In this document: in pieces, positions 57,161 through 64,000 of the stretch
How the letters are laid out: each line of letters opens with the position of its first letter
Numbering within the stretch: the first letter of the stretch is position 1
Origin: Hymenobacter sp. BRD128
GTDB taxonomy: Bacteria > Bacteroidota > Bacteroidia > Cytophagales > Hymenobacteraceae
NCBI RefSeq assembly: GCF_013256625.1
Contig: NZ_CP053908.1
Span: forward strand, 1,922,001-1,986,000
Direction: 5' to 3'
DNA: 64,000 nucleotides
Program-made: the position numbers and the translations under genes
Notes under the pieces: generated by a model
What the model was told of the DNA's origin: nothing
Seen by the model: the letters and a program-made list of their open reading frames with translations, nothing else
Databases searched by the model: none

Positions 57161-58090
57161 TCAGTTGCGCTGCGCCGTGCGGGCGCCGCGTGAGCGCTCG
57201 CCCCCTAGCCGCCAGCGCGCCGGCCGCGGCTCGGAAGCCGCTACGTCGGGTGCTACTAACTCCTTGGTTCCGAATGCCCAGCGCAGAAAATCGGGTAGTA
57301 TTGTGCCCCACGTATCGGGGTGGTGGTGGCCGCCGGGCACCTCCACGTAGCGCGCCGCGGCAGCGGGCAGGCCCTGCGCGGCTAGCGTATGCAGCAGGTC
57401 CAGGGTATCGTCGATGGCATCAATAATACCGTTGTGATTGCGGTCGCTGGTTTCATCGTCGGTGCCGGTTTGTAGCCAGAACTGCTGGCCGGGGCTAGCC
57501 GGCCGGGCGCGTACCAGGCTGTGCATCAGGCGGTCGGCATCGGTGTAGCCGTCGGCCAGCCCCCTCCCCCGCCACCAGAATGAGCCGCTGAATACGCCCG
57601 CTTTCAAAAACGCCTCGGGGTGGTGCCAGGCCAGGTCGAAGGCCATGAGGCCCCCGAGCGACATGCCCGCTACCGCCGCCTCGCCCGCCTCGGCGCTGGC
57701 ATGGTAGTGGGCCTGCACGTAGGGCAGCAACTCCTTGAGCATGAAATCAGTGTAGCGGCCGGCGCGGCTGCCCCGGCCCAGGTAGTCGGGGCGGGCGGCC
57801 ACGCCGTACTCCTGCAGGCGGTCGGCGGCGTGAATGGCGACCAGCACAAACGGCCGCACCTCTTGGCGCCGAAATAGCCGGTTGAGCGTAGCGGGCAAAT
57901 GCAGCCGCGCTAAATCTTGACCGTCATTGAGATACAGCACCGGATAGGGCTCGGCGGCCCGCACCGAAAAGCCGGGTGGCAGCACTACATCGAGCCGCAC
58001 CACGCGCCCCAGCGCCACCGAAAACAAATACTCATCGCGCCGCACCACCACCGTAGCCCCGCGCGGCGATTGAAACTTCATCACTGCCAT
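57161..58090 (-). CDS. Alpha/beta-hydrolase fold esterase
   Basis: A 309-residue esterase of the EsteraseD/enterochelin-esterase-like class. The nucleophile elbow is 'VAGMSLGGLMAF', and 'PVLYLNDGQD' and 'VEVPGGHHHPDTW' (catalytic His region) are typical. No signal peptide. The Met at 58090 or 58081 is the likely start. It diverges from the esterase that opens the amidoligase cluster and is a distant relative of it. Confidence 0.88.
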   Translation of the reverse strand: MAVMKFQSPRGATVVVRRDEYLFSVALGRVVRLDVVLPPGFSVRAAEPYPVLYLNDGQDLARLHLPATLNRLFRRQEVRPFVLVAIHAADRLQEYGVAARPDYLGRGSRAGRYTDFMLKELLPYVQAHYHASAEAGEAAVAGMSLGGLMAFDLAWHHPEAFLKAGVFSGSFWWRGRGLADGYTDADRLMHSLVRARPASPGQQFWLQTGTDDETSDRNHNGIIDAIDDTLDLLHTLAAQGLPAAAARYVEVPGGHHHPDTWGTILPDFLRWAFGTKELVAPDVAASEPRPARWRLGGERSRGARTAQRN

Positions 58091-58205
58091 TGTGCCGCAA
58101 ATAAACACGGCTAGCCTCATTCCGGTGAAATCTTGGCCGTTCAGATTTTCTGCTTAGTTTGCGGCCGGTTCAAGCGGGCGCGTCATCTCCGCCGGACCAG
58201 GCACT

Positions 58206-58913
58206 TTGCACGAAGAATATCGCCGCTTCTACTCCCAACAGCTGGGCCTGGACATGGAAATGCTGGTCGTGGGCGACTACGGCTACCCCATCATCATCTT
58301 CCCGACTTCCAACGGCCGCTATTACGAGGCCAAGGATTTTCACCTCGTCGACTCCGTCCGCTGGTTTGTTGAAAACCGCCTCATCAAGCTTTTTTGCATC
58401 GACAGCGGCGACAAGTGGAGCTGGTATGCCAAGCACCTGCACCCCGGTACCCGCGTGCACAACCACGGCCTCTACGACCGCATGGTGAGCGAGGAGCTGG
58501 TGCCCCGCATCCAGCACGAGTGCCAGGTCGATAAGGTGGGCGTAGCGGGCTGCTCGCTAGGGGGTTATCAGGCATTGAACTTCGCTTTCCGCCACCCCAA
58601 TCAGGTCGCACACCTGTTCTCGATGGGCGCAGCTTTCGACATCAAGATGTTTCTGGACGGGCACTACGACGAGCAAGCGTATTTCCACAACCCGCCCGAC
58701 TACATGCCTGCTGCTCAAGACGATAACTTTTACAAGATGAACATCATTCTGGGCACCGCCGAGCACGATTTCTGCAAGGACGCGAATTACCGAATGTCGG
58801 AAATTCTATCGCGCAAGGGGATTCCGCATCGCCTCGATGTGCGCCCCCACGGTACCCACGACTGGCCCGTGTGGCGCGAAATGTTCCCCGAATACGTCTC
58901 TACTATCTTTTAG
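58206..58913 (+). CDS. Esterase-family alpha/beta hydrolase, first gene of the amidoligase cluster
   Basis: A 235-residue hydrolase from TTG 58206. The nucleophile Ser117 is in 'VAGCSLGGYQ' and the catalytic His218 in 'PHGTHDWPVW'. It belongs to the small esterase family that also contains putative acyl-peptide or thioesterase-like enzymes. It lies 74 bp before the ATP-grasp gene on the same strand. In such a cluster it may release or trim the product; that role is inferred. Confidence 0.88.
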   Translation: MHEEYRRFYSQQLGLDMEMLVVGDYGYPIIIFPTSNGRYYEAKDFHLVDSVRWFVENRLIKLFCIDSGDKWSWYAKHLHPGTRVHNHGLYDRMVSEELVPRIQHECQVDKVGVAGCSLGGYQALNFAFRHPNQVAHLFSMGAAFDIKMFLDGHYDEQAYFHNPPDYMPAAQDDNFYKMNIILGTAEHDFCKDANYRMSEILSRKGIPHRLDVRPHGTHDWPVWREMFPEYVSTIF

Positions 58914-58987
58914 CCAGCCATTTGCGTACACGCTACCGAGGCTAGCTTACTTTTTAACACCTTAGCAGCTAAAAACAGCTTTTCCCC

Positions 58988-60175
58988 ATGAAAAAAATCG
59001 GCATCTTGTTCGGCCAGGAAAACACTTTTCCGCAGGCGTTTGTGGACCGCGTTAATCAAAAAGCCGTCGAGGGCATCACGGCCGAGTTCGTTCGCATCGA
59101 AGAGGTTGAGCAGGCCGTGGCCTCCGACTACGCCATCATTATCGACCGCATTTCGCAGGATGTGCCCTTCTACCGCGCCTTTCTCAAAAATGCCGCCCTT
59201 ACCGGTACGGCCGTGATTAATAACCCCTTCTGGTGGAGCGCCGACGAGAAATTTTTCAATAATGCCCTGGCCGTGCAGCTAGGGGTGCCGGTGCCCAAGA
59301 CCCTGCTGCTACCCAGCAAAGCCCGCCCCGATGACACCAACGAGAACTCATTTCGCAACCTAGCCATGTTCGACTGGCACAAGGCGTTTGAGAAAATCGG
59401 TTTCCCGGCCTTTATGAAGCCCCACGCTGGTGGCGGCTGGAAGAGTGTGTATAAAGTAGACAACCCCGACGAAGCCTGGCGCGCCTACGACGAAACCGGC
59501 CAGCTCGTCATGCTCTACCAAGAGGCTGTTGATTTTGAAGATTATTTCCGTTGCTACTGCCTCGGCGGCAAAGATGTGCTCATTATGCCCTATGAGCCGC
59601 GCAACGCTCCCCATCAGCGCTACCAAACCGAGATGAAAACCCGAGGCGAAGCTGGCGATAAGCTGCTTGCCACAATCAAGGACTACACCTTGCGCCTGTG
59701 CCAAGGCCTGGGCTATGACTTTAACACCGTGGAATTTGCGGTTCGCGGCGGCGTGCCGATTGCCATTGACTTCGGTAATCCCGCCCCCGATGCCGACCTT
59801 AATTCGGTAGGTCCCGAAAACTTTGAATGGGTAGTGGAGCACGCCGCCAAGCTGGCCATTGAGCGCGCCCAGGCCCAGAAGCCCGGCCAGGACAACCTTA
59901 CCTGGGGCACCTTCGTGCAAAAGTCGGCCCGGCAAACGGCCATTTCCTCAGCCGACGGCACGGTCGAAGTAGGCGCTTTCGTGCACGAAACTAACGATTT
60001 GGGTACTAATCCACCCAAAGTTGTTAAGAAAGCCCCGGCCCCGAAGAAAGCGGCTGGTCCTGCCCCCGTAGCCCCAGGAGGCGAAGTGCCCAAGTCGGCT
60101 AAGAAAGCACCGGCGCCCAAGGTTGGCGCCCTAGCCCCAGCCAAAGCTAAAAAATCAGCAGCAAAAAAATCGTAA
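58988..60175 (+). CDS. ATP-grasp ligase with Lys/Ala/Pro-rich tail
   Basis: A 395-residue protein. Residues 1-340 are an ATP-grasp fold of the D-Ala-D-Ala ligase/RimK type: Lys144 in 'FMKPHAGGGWKSV' for ATP, and 'NTVEFAVRGG' plus 'IAIDFGNPAPD' (Glu249, Asp261, Asn264) for Mg2+. It should join a carboxylate to an amine using ATP. Residues 342-395 are a basic low-complexity tail ('KKAPAPKKAAGPAP' ... 'KAKKSAAKKS') like histone H1, absent from ordinary ATP-grasp enzymes. A terminator-like hairpin follows it. Confidence 0.88.
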   Translation: MKKIGILFGQENTFPQAFVDRVNQKAVEGITAEFVRIEEVEQAVASDYAIIIDRISQDVPFYRAFLKNAALTGTAVINNPFWWSADEKFFNNALAVQLGVPVPKTLLLPSKARPDDTNENSFRNLAMFDWHKAFEKIGFPAFMKPHAGGGWKSVYKVDNPDEAWRAYDETGQLVMLYQEAVDFEDYFRCYCLGGKDVLIMPYEPRNAPHQRYQTEMKTRGEAGDKLLATIKDYTLRLCQGLGYDFNTVEFAVRGGVPIAIDFGNPAPDADLNSVGPENFEWVVEHAAKLAIERAQAQKPGQDNLTWGTFVQKSARQTAISSADGTVEVGAFVHETNDLGTNPPKVVKKAPAPKKAAGPAPVAPGGEVPKSAKKAPAPKVGALAPAKAKKSAAKKS

Positions 60176-60203
60176 CCGTCTTAGTCTGATTAATCACACT
60201 ACG

Positions 60204-60241
60204 AAAAGGGCTGCCATCGCTGCTTGGTGGCAGCCCTTTTT
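60204..60241 (+). terminator. Intrinsic terminator inside the cluster
   Basis: AAAAGGGCTGCCA and TGGCAGCCCTTTTT pair around an 11-base loop. It lies after the ATP-grasp gene and 56 bp before the GCS2 gene, and may lower downstream expression. Confidence 0.88.
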
Positions 60242-60297
60242 GCGGCCATTCTCTTCCTTTAAGCAAACTTCGCCCACCTCTTCATTGCTGCTCACTT

Positions 60298-61404
60298 ATG
60301 CCCCGGCCCGTTTTCACCCTTGGAATTGAAGAAGAGTTTCAAACTATCGACCCGGTTACGCGCGACCTTCGCTCGCACATGTCCAAAATTGTGGAGGATG
60401 GCAAAATCACTTTGCACGAGCAGGTAAAAGCCGAAATGCACGAGTCAGTGGTGGAAGTCGGTACCGTTATTTGCAAGAATATTCACGAAGCCCGCGATGA
60501 GGTAATACATCTGCGCCGCCAAGTAATTGAGCTAGCCGACCGCGTGGGCCTGAAAATTGCGGCCGCTGGCACTCATCCTTTCTCGCGCTGGCAAGACCAG
60601 CCCATTACGCCCGACGCCCGCTACGATAAAATCGTAGAAGAATTACAGGAGGCGGCGCGCTCTAACCTGGTTTTTGGCATGCATGTGCATATCGGCATCG
60701 AAAATCGTGACTTGGGCGTATATATGATGAATGCCCTGCGGTATTTCCTGCCGCACTTATTTGCCCTCAGCACCAATTCACCTTTTTGGGAAGGCCGCGA
60801 AACAGGCTATAAATCATTTAGAACTAAGGTCTTTGAGCGTTTTCCGCGCACCGGTATTCCAGGTTATTTTACGAGCGCTTCTGATTACGACGAATTTATT
60901 GCGCTGCTAATAAAAACCGGCTGCATCGATAACGGCAAGAAAATATGGTGGGATTTGCGTCTGCATCCGTTTTTCGACACCATCGAATACCGCATCTGCG
61001 ACATGATGATGCGCGCCGATGAAACTATTGCCGTGGCCGCTGTAATGCAGGCGTTGGTAGCTAAAATCTATAAGCTCAAGTGCCAGAACCTAAATTTCCG
61101 GCTCTACCGTAGCGCACTCATTAAGGAAAATAAGTGGCGCGCCGCCCGCTATGGCATTGATGGGCAGCTTATTGACTTTGGTTCTCAGGAAGAAAAACCC
61201 GCCCGGCAGCTCATTCTGGAGTTACTCGATTTTGTTGATGATGTACTCGATGAGCTCGGCAGTCGCCACGAGGTAGAATACGTACTCAAAATGCTGGAAA
61301 TGGGTACCGGGGCCGACCGGCAATTGGCGGTATTTCACCAAACCGGCGACCTCACCAAAGTCGTAGATTTCATTTTGCAGGAAACTACGCATGGCCTTTA
61401 CTAA
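60298..61404 (+). CDS. GCS2-type carboxylate-amine ligase (YbdK-like)
   Basis: A 368-residue ligase of the glutamate-cysteine ligase 2 superfamily. 'TLGIEEEFQTID' (catalytic acidic residues 11-13), 'GMHVHIGIE', 'NSPFWEG' and 'WWDLRLHP' are the family motifs. It activates a carboxylate, often of Glu, with ATP and couples it to an amine. The true substrate is unknown; the second partner proteins here suggest a peptide product. The GC content begins to fall from this gene onward. Confidence 0.9.
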   Translation: MPRPVFTLGIEEEFQTIDPVTRDLRSHMSKIVEDGKITLHEQVKAEMHESVVEVGTVICKNIHEARDEVIHLRRQVIELADRVGLKIAAAGTHPFSRWQDQPITPDARYDKIVEELQEAARSNLVFGMHVHIGIENRDLGVYMMNALRYFLPHLFALSTNSPFWEGRETGYKSFRTKVFERFPRTGIPGYFTSASDYDEFIALLIKTGCIDNGKKIWWDLRLHPFFDTIEYRICDMMMRADETIAVAAVMQALVAKIYKLKCQNLNFRLYRSALIKENKWRAARYGIDGQLIDFGSQEEKPARQLILELLDFVDDVLDELGSRHEVEYVLKMLEMGTGADRQLAVFHQTGDLTKVVDFILQETTHGLY

Positions 61405-61473
61405 CTCAGCTTAAAAAATAATTTGTATTTTAGTAATTAACAGGGTCATTTTTTAATTCACAATTTCTTATTT

Positions 61474-62298
61474 ATGAGTCAATTTAAAGTTGCTATTCTA
61501 GATATGTACAATAACTTTCCTAATGAGGGAATGCGTTGTATCCGACAGCTACTACACCGAACCGAACTCAATCAAGGCATCAACTTCCATGTCGACACAT
61601 TTAATGTCCGGGCAATTAACGAAGTTCCTGGCTTAGAATACGATATATATCTCTCCAGTGGCGGGCCGGGCAGCCCCCTAGCATCTACCGAGCCCTGGGA
61701 ATCACTTTATTTTGGCTTTATCGATGCGCTCTTTGCCTATAACCAGCAAGCCGAGCGCAAGAAGCATTTACTACTTATTTGCCACTCGTTTCAGCTAGTA
61801 AGCCGGCATTTAGGACTAGGGGAAGTTAGTAAGCGCAAGTCTACTTCCTTTGGTGTATTGCCCGTGCACCTCACGGCTACCGGCCATCGCGACCCTCTTT
61901 TTGAAAAGCTGCCCAACCCATTTTTTGCCGTCGATTCACGCGATTATCAATTAACCGGTCTGTACCCCGAGCGGCTGTCTGAGTTGGGCATCGAAGTACT
62001 GTGCCTGGAAAAAGAGCGGCCGCACGTGCCGCTAGCCCGTGCTATTATGGCCCTGCGGTTTTCACCCGAAGTAGTAGGCACGCAGTTTCACCCCGAGGCC
62101 GATGGCGAAGGCATGCTACGCTATATGCTCACCGATGAGCGAAAGCAGCAGGTAATCAACGCTTATGGCGAAGATAAGTACCATGAGATGGTGCGCTTGC
62201 TAGCAACCCCAGGCACTATCGACGTAACGGAAAACACTATCGTCCCTACCTTTTTGCAACGTGCGCTGGCAGCACTTCGTGAGCCCGTATTAGTATAG
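61474..62298 (+). CDS. Class-I glutamine amidotransferase-like protein
   Basis: A 274-residue protein of the GATase1 fold. The catalytic triad is visible: Cys103 in 'LLICHSFQL', and His206/Glu208 in 'TQFHPEAD'; 'SSGGPGSP' (61-68) forms the oxyanion loop. Free-standing GATase1 proteins supply ammonia to a synthetase or hydrolyse gamma-glutamyl bonds. Here it sits between two ligase genes, so either an ammonia donor or a gamma-glutamyl hydrolase would fit. Confidence 0.92.
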   Translation: MSQFKVAILDMYNNFPNEGMRCIRQLLHRTELNQGINFHVDTFNVRAINEVPGLEYDIYLSSGGPGSPLASTEPWESLYFGFIDALFAYNQQAERKKHLLLICHSFQLVSRHLGLGEVSKRKSTSFGVLPVHLTATGHRDPLFEKLPNPFFAVDSRDYQLTGLYPERLSELGIEVLCLEKERPHVPLARAIMALRFSPEVVGTQFHPEADGEGMLRYMLTDERKQQVINAYGEDKYHEMVRLLATPGTIDVTENTIVPTFLQRALAALREPVLV

Positions 62299-62377
62299 TT
62301 TTTATGTTACCAAGTAAAACATTGGCGCGGTTCTTTTGAATTGCACCAATGTTTTTTCATTTAGCTCTGCTGCTGCT

Positions 62378-63592
62378 ATGATTTCTGCCCCTCGTCACTT
62401 ATTTAATTCCGCTTTCACACCCGAAAGCTATCAGGCCATGCTGGCTGATATCGACCAGCAATTACCGGGTCAACTAGATTTTAGAGTCGCCGAAACACCG
62501 GTCTTTGTGCCTGATGCTTTACGGGATAAACTTATTCAGGCGGGCCAAGATATTATTAAAGTTATTCAGCAGCCTGATTTCAAACAGCGCACCGAAGACG
62601 CTATTCCGCCTAATCAGCGTGTGCCAAACGAAGATGCGCACGCCGAGTTTTTGACGTTTGATTTTGCAATTTGTCGTAATGAATCCGGCGAGCTTGAGCC
62701 ACAGCTCATTGAGATGCAAGGATTTCCATCACTTTACGCCTTTCAGGCCTATTTGCCGGAAGTGTTTGCGACACATTACCCTATTGCCGAGAATGTATCG
62801 CCTTTCCTCGAAGTGCCTGACGCAGAAGCTTACCGTGATAATTTACGAAAACTACTTATCGCGGATAAAAATCCGGAGAATGTAATTTTATTGGAATTAT
62901 TCCCAGAGAAGCAAAAAACCCGAATTGACTTTGCGCTCACCAGAAAATACTGGGGAATCGAGACGGTTTCACTGCCGGATATCAAAAAACGTGGCCGACA
63001 ACTTTTCTACAAGAAAGCTGGTCGGGAAATTTTAATTGAGCGTATTTATAATAGGATTATTTTCGACGAATTAGCGCGTTATCCAAATTTAAATCCCGAA
63101 TTTAAATTAACCGACGATGTAGATGTAGAATGGGTGGGGCATCCTAACTGGTTTTTCCGCATTAGCAAATACACTTTGCCTTTGATAAAAAGTGCTTTCG
63201 CTCCTCCTAGCTATTACCTGCACGAATTGACGGAGTATCCTGAAAACTTGCAGAACTACGTCTTGAAGCCGTTATTTTCTTTTGCAGGCGCTGGGGTTCG
63301 GCTTCATATCACGGCCGCTGATTTAGATGCACTACCAGATAAGCAGAACTACCTGTTGCAGCGTAAGGTTGTCTATGAGCCAGTTGTACAGTCTCTCGAT
63401 GGGCTAGTCAAATGCGAAATTCGCCTACTTTATACCTGGCCCCATACGGAGCTCTACCCTACTCTCGTAGCTGGGCTAGCCCGTCTGAGTCGGGGTGAAA
63501 TGATTGGAGTCGATTTTAATAAAAATAAAGATTGGGTAGGTGGGACTACTCCGTTATTCGAAAAAATTGCGCTTAACCATGCAAAGCATTAG
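62378..63592 (+). CDS. Second ATP-grasp-like ligase (probably circularly permuted, glutathionylspermidine-synthase-like)
   Basis: A 404-residue protein starting at ATG 62378. 'EPQLIEMQGFPSLYAFQ' and 'VLKPLFSFAGAGVRL' (ATP-binding Lys and Gly-rich loop), then 'CEIRLLYTW' and 'IGVDFNKNKDWVGGTT', are arranged like the glutathionylspermidine synthase-type ATP-grasp. It is probably an amide ligase acting with the GCS2 enzyme. Lower GC than the first half of the window. The assignment to a family is moderately certain. Confidence 0.65.
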   Translation: MISAPRHLFNSAFTPESYQAMLADIDQQLPGQLDFRVAETPVFVPDALRDKLIQAGQDIIKVIQQPDFKQRTEDAIPPNQRVPNEDAHAEFLTFDFAICRNESGELEPQLIEMQGFPSLYAFQAYLPEVFATHYPIAENVSPFLEVPDAEAYRDNLRKLLIADKNPENVILLELFPEKQKTRIDFALTRKYWGIETVSLPDIKKRGRQLFYKKAGREILIERIYNRIIFDELARYPNLNPEFKLTDDVDVEWVGHPNWFFRISKYTLPLIKSAFAPPSYYLHELTEYPENLQNYVLKPLFSFAGAGVRLHITAADLDALPDKQNYLLQRKVVYEPVVQSLDGLVKCEIRLLYTWPHTELYPTLVAGLARLSRGEMIGVDFNKNKDWVGGTTPLFEKIALNHAKH

Positions 63593-63653
63593 GCTAACTA
63601 TGTACACCATACTACGTATTAGGGAGCTATTGGCTTAATTTCAACTATTTCAT

Positions 63654-64000
63654 ATGCCTACCTTAGCTCAACGCGGCCTCCAGATTTCTAAGAATGTCCT
63701 CTTTAGCTTATTCATAAACCGGGCTGCCAAGCTGCTGGGCAAGCCTTTTAAAGTTATTACTGTCCTTAACGAAACAGCGGACAAGCTAGCTGACGAAAAT
63801 AGTAAGGATAATAAATTCAAGCAGTTGTTCATAACGGCATTGGCATTAGTCAGAATGATGCGCAGCTATATTACTGGCGAATATCGTCAGATTCAAACTT
63901 CTACAGTTATTTCGGGGCTAGCGGTACTGCTTTACGTACTTAGTCCGGTCGATTTAATTCCGGATTTTATTCCTGTCGTAGGTTTTCTGGACGATTTAAG
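63654..64000 (+). CDS. DUF1232 (YkvA-like) membrane protein, cut by the window end
   Basis: The frame begins at ATG 63654 ('MPTLAQRGLQISKNVLFS') and is open to position 64000 without a stop. It carries the DUF1232 signature 'YVLSPVDLIPDFIPVVGFLDD' next to a hydrophobic helix. The family is of unknown function. It follows the amidoligase cluster after 61 bp on the same strand, but DUF1232 genes are widespread singletons, so it may not belong to the pathway. Confidence 0.9.
   Translation, partial: MPTLAQRGLQISKNVLFSLFINRAAKLLGKPFKVITVLNETADKLADENSKDNKFKQLFITALALVRMMRSYITGEYRQIQTSTVISGLAVLLYVLSPVDLIPDFIPVVGFLDDL

Noticed and set aside
60055..60110. Similarity between the ligase tail (PGGEVP) and the repeat-derived Hen1 linker
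   Set aside because: The underlying DNA differs (GGAGGCGAAGTGCC versus GGGGGTGAGGTGCC), so a shared repeat is not supported.

Overview
The window looks like a chromosome segment of a high-GC member of the Bacteroidota, most likely Hymenobacter or a close relative in the Cytophagales. The reasons are an overall high GC content, Bacteroidota-type -7 promoter boxes (TAnnTTTG), absence of clear Shine-Dalgarno sequences, and a gene set typical of that group: a TonB-dependent receptor with a carboxypeptidase-like plug extension, DUF1080, NIPSNAP, DUF3127 and DUF1232 proteins, a plant-like acyl-ACP desaturase, and paired AAA/vWA proteins. The tetramer CTAG, usually within GGCTAGCC, is strikingly frequent. 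No rRNA, tRNA or CRISPR array was seen.

Layout. 1-9.9 kb: Kdo transferase (waaA), rsgA, secreted DUF1080 protein, two Gfo/Idh/MocA oxidoreductases (one frameshifted), RibD-C reductase, GNAT, 3-hydroxyisobutyrate-dehydrogenase-like enzyme, fasciclin lipoprotein, cyclophilin. 9.9-17 kb: a MoxR/ChlI-like AAA ATPase and its vWA partner, split by a TlpA-like lipoprotein; a FemAB-like acetyltransferase; DUF427; quinone-type oxidoreductase; acyl-ACP desaturase. 17-26 kb: two nucleotidyltransferases, a TonB receptor, an AraC regulator and a short-chain dehydrogenase separated by a perfect 44-bp palindrome, and katG. 26.1-27.5 kb: an IS5-family element with a -1 frameshift transposase, inserted into a small membrane-protein gene that can be reconstructed exactly. 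27.5-31.4 kb: TMEM175 channel, M28 peptidase (frameshifted), secreted VOC protein, NIPSNAP protein. 31.4-36.3 kb: a bacterial RNA-repair cassette, hen1 then pnkp, interrupted by an AT-rich zinc-ribbon gene on the opposite strand; hen1 also carries an in-frame palindromic repeat and a frameshift. 36-46 kb: TolB-like protein, GH1 glycosidase, glycosyltransferase plus LpxH-type phosphatase, NUDIX, DEAD-box helicase. 46-53 kb: two very small genes, XRE regulator, L,D-transpeptidase, M1 aminopeptidase. 52.6-54.6 kb: cyanophycinase-like peptidase facing an isoaspartyl peptidase. 54.8-58 kb: DUF3127 OB-fold protein with an SSB-like tip, AlbA_2 protein, small proteins, DinB, esterase.

58.2-63.6 kb is the most interesting region: esterase, ATP-grasp ligase with a histone-H1-like tail, GCS2-type carboxylate-amine ligase, class-I glutamine amidotransferase-like hydrolase and a second ATP-grasp-like protein, all on one strand. 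This looks like an uncharacterised peptide or amide biosynthesis pathway. A DUF1232 gene runs off the window end.

Five genes need exactly one extra base in a G/C homopolymer to restore their frames (5416, 28265, 35272, 41705, 52643). This is most simply systematic homopolymer under-calling in the assembly; real pseudogenes or phase variation are alternatives.
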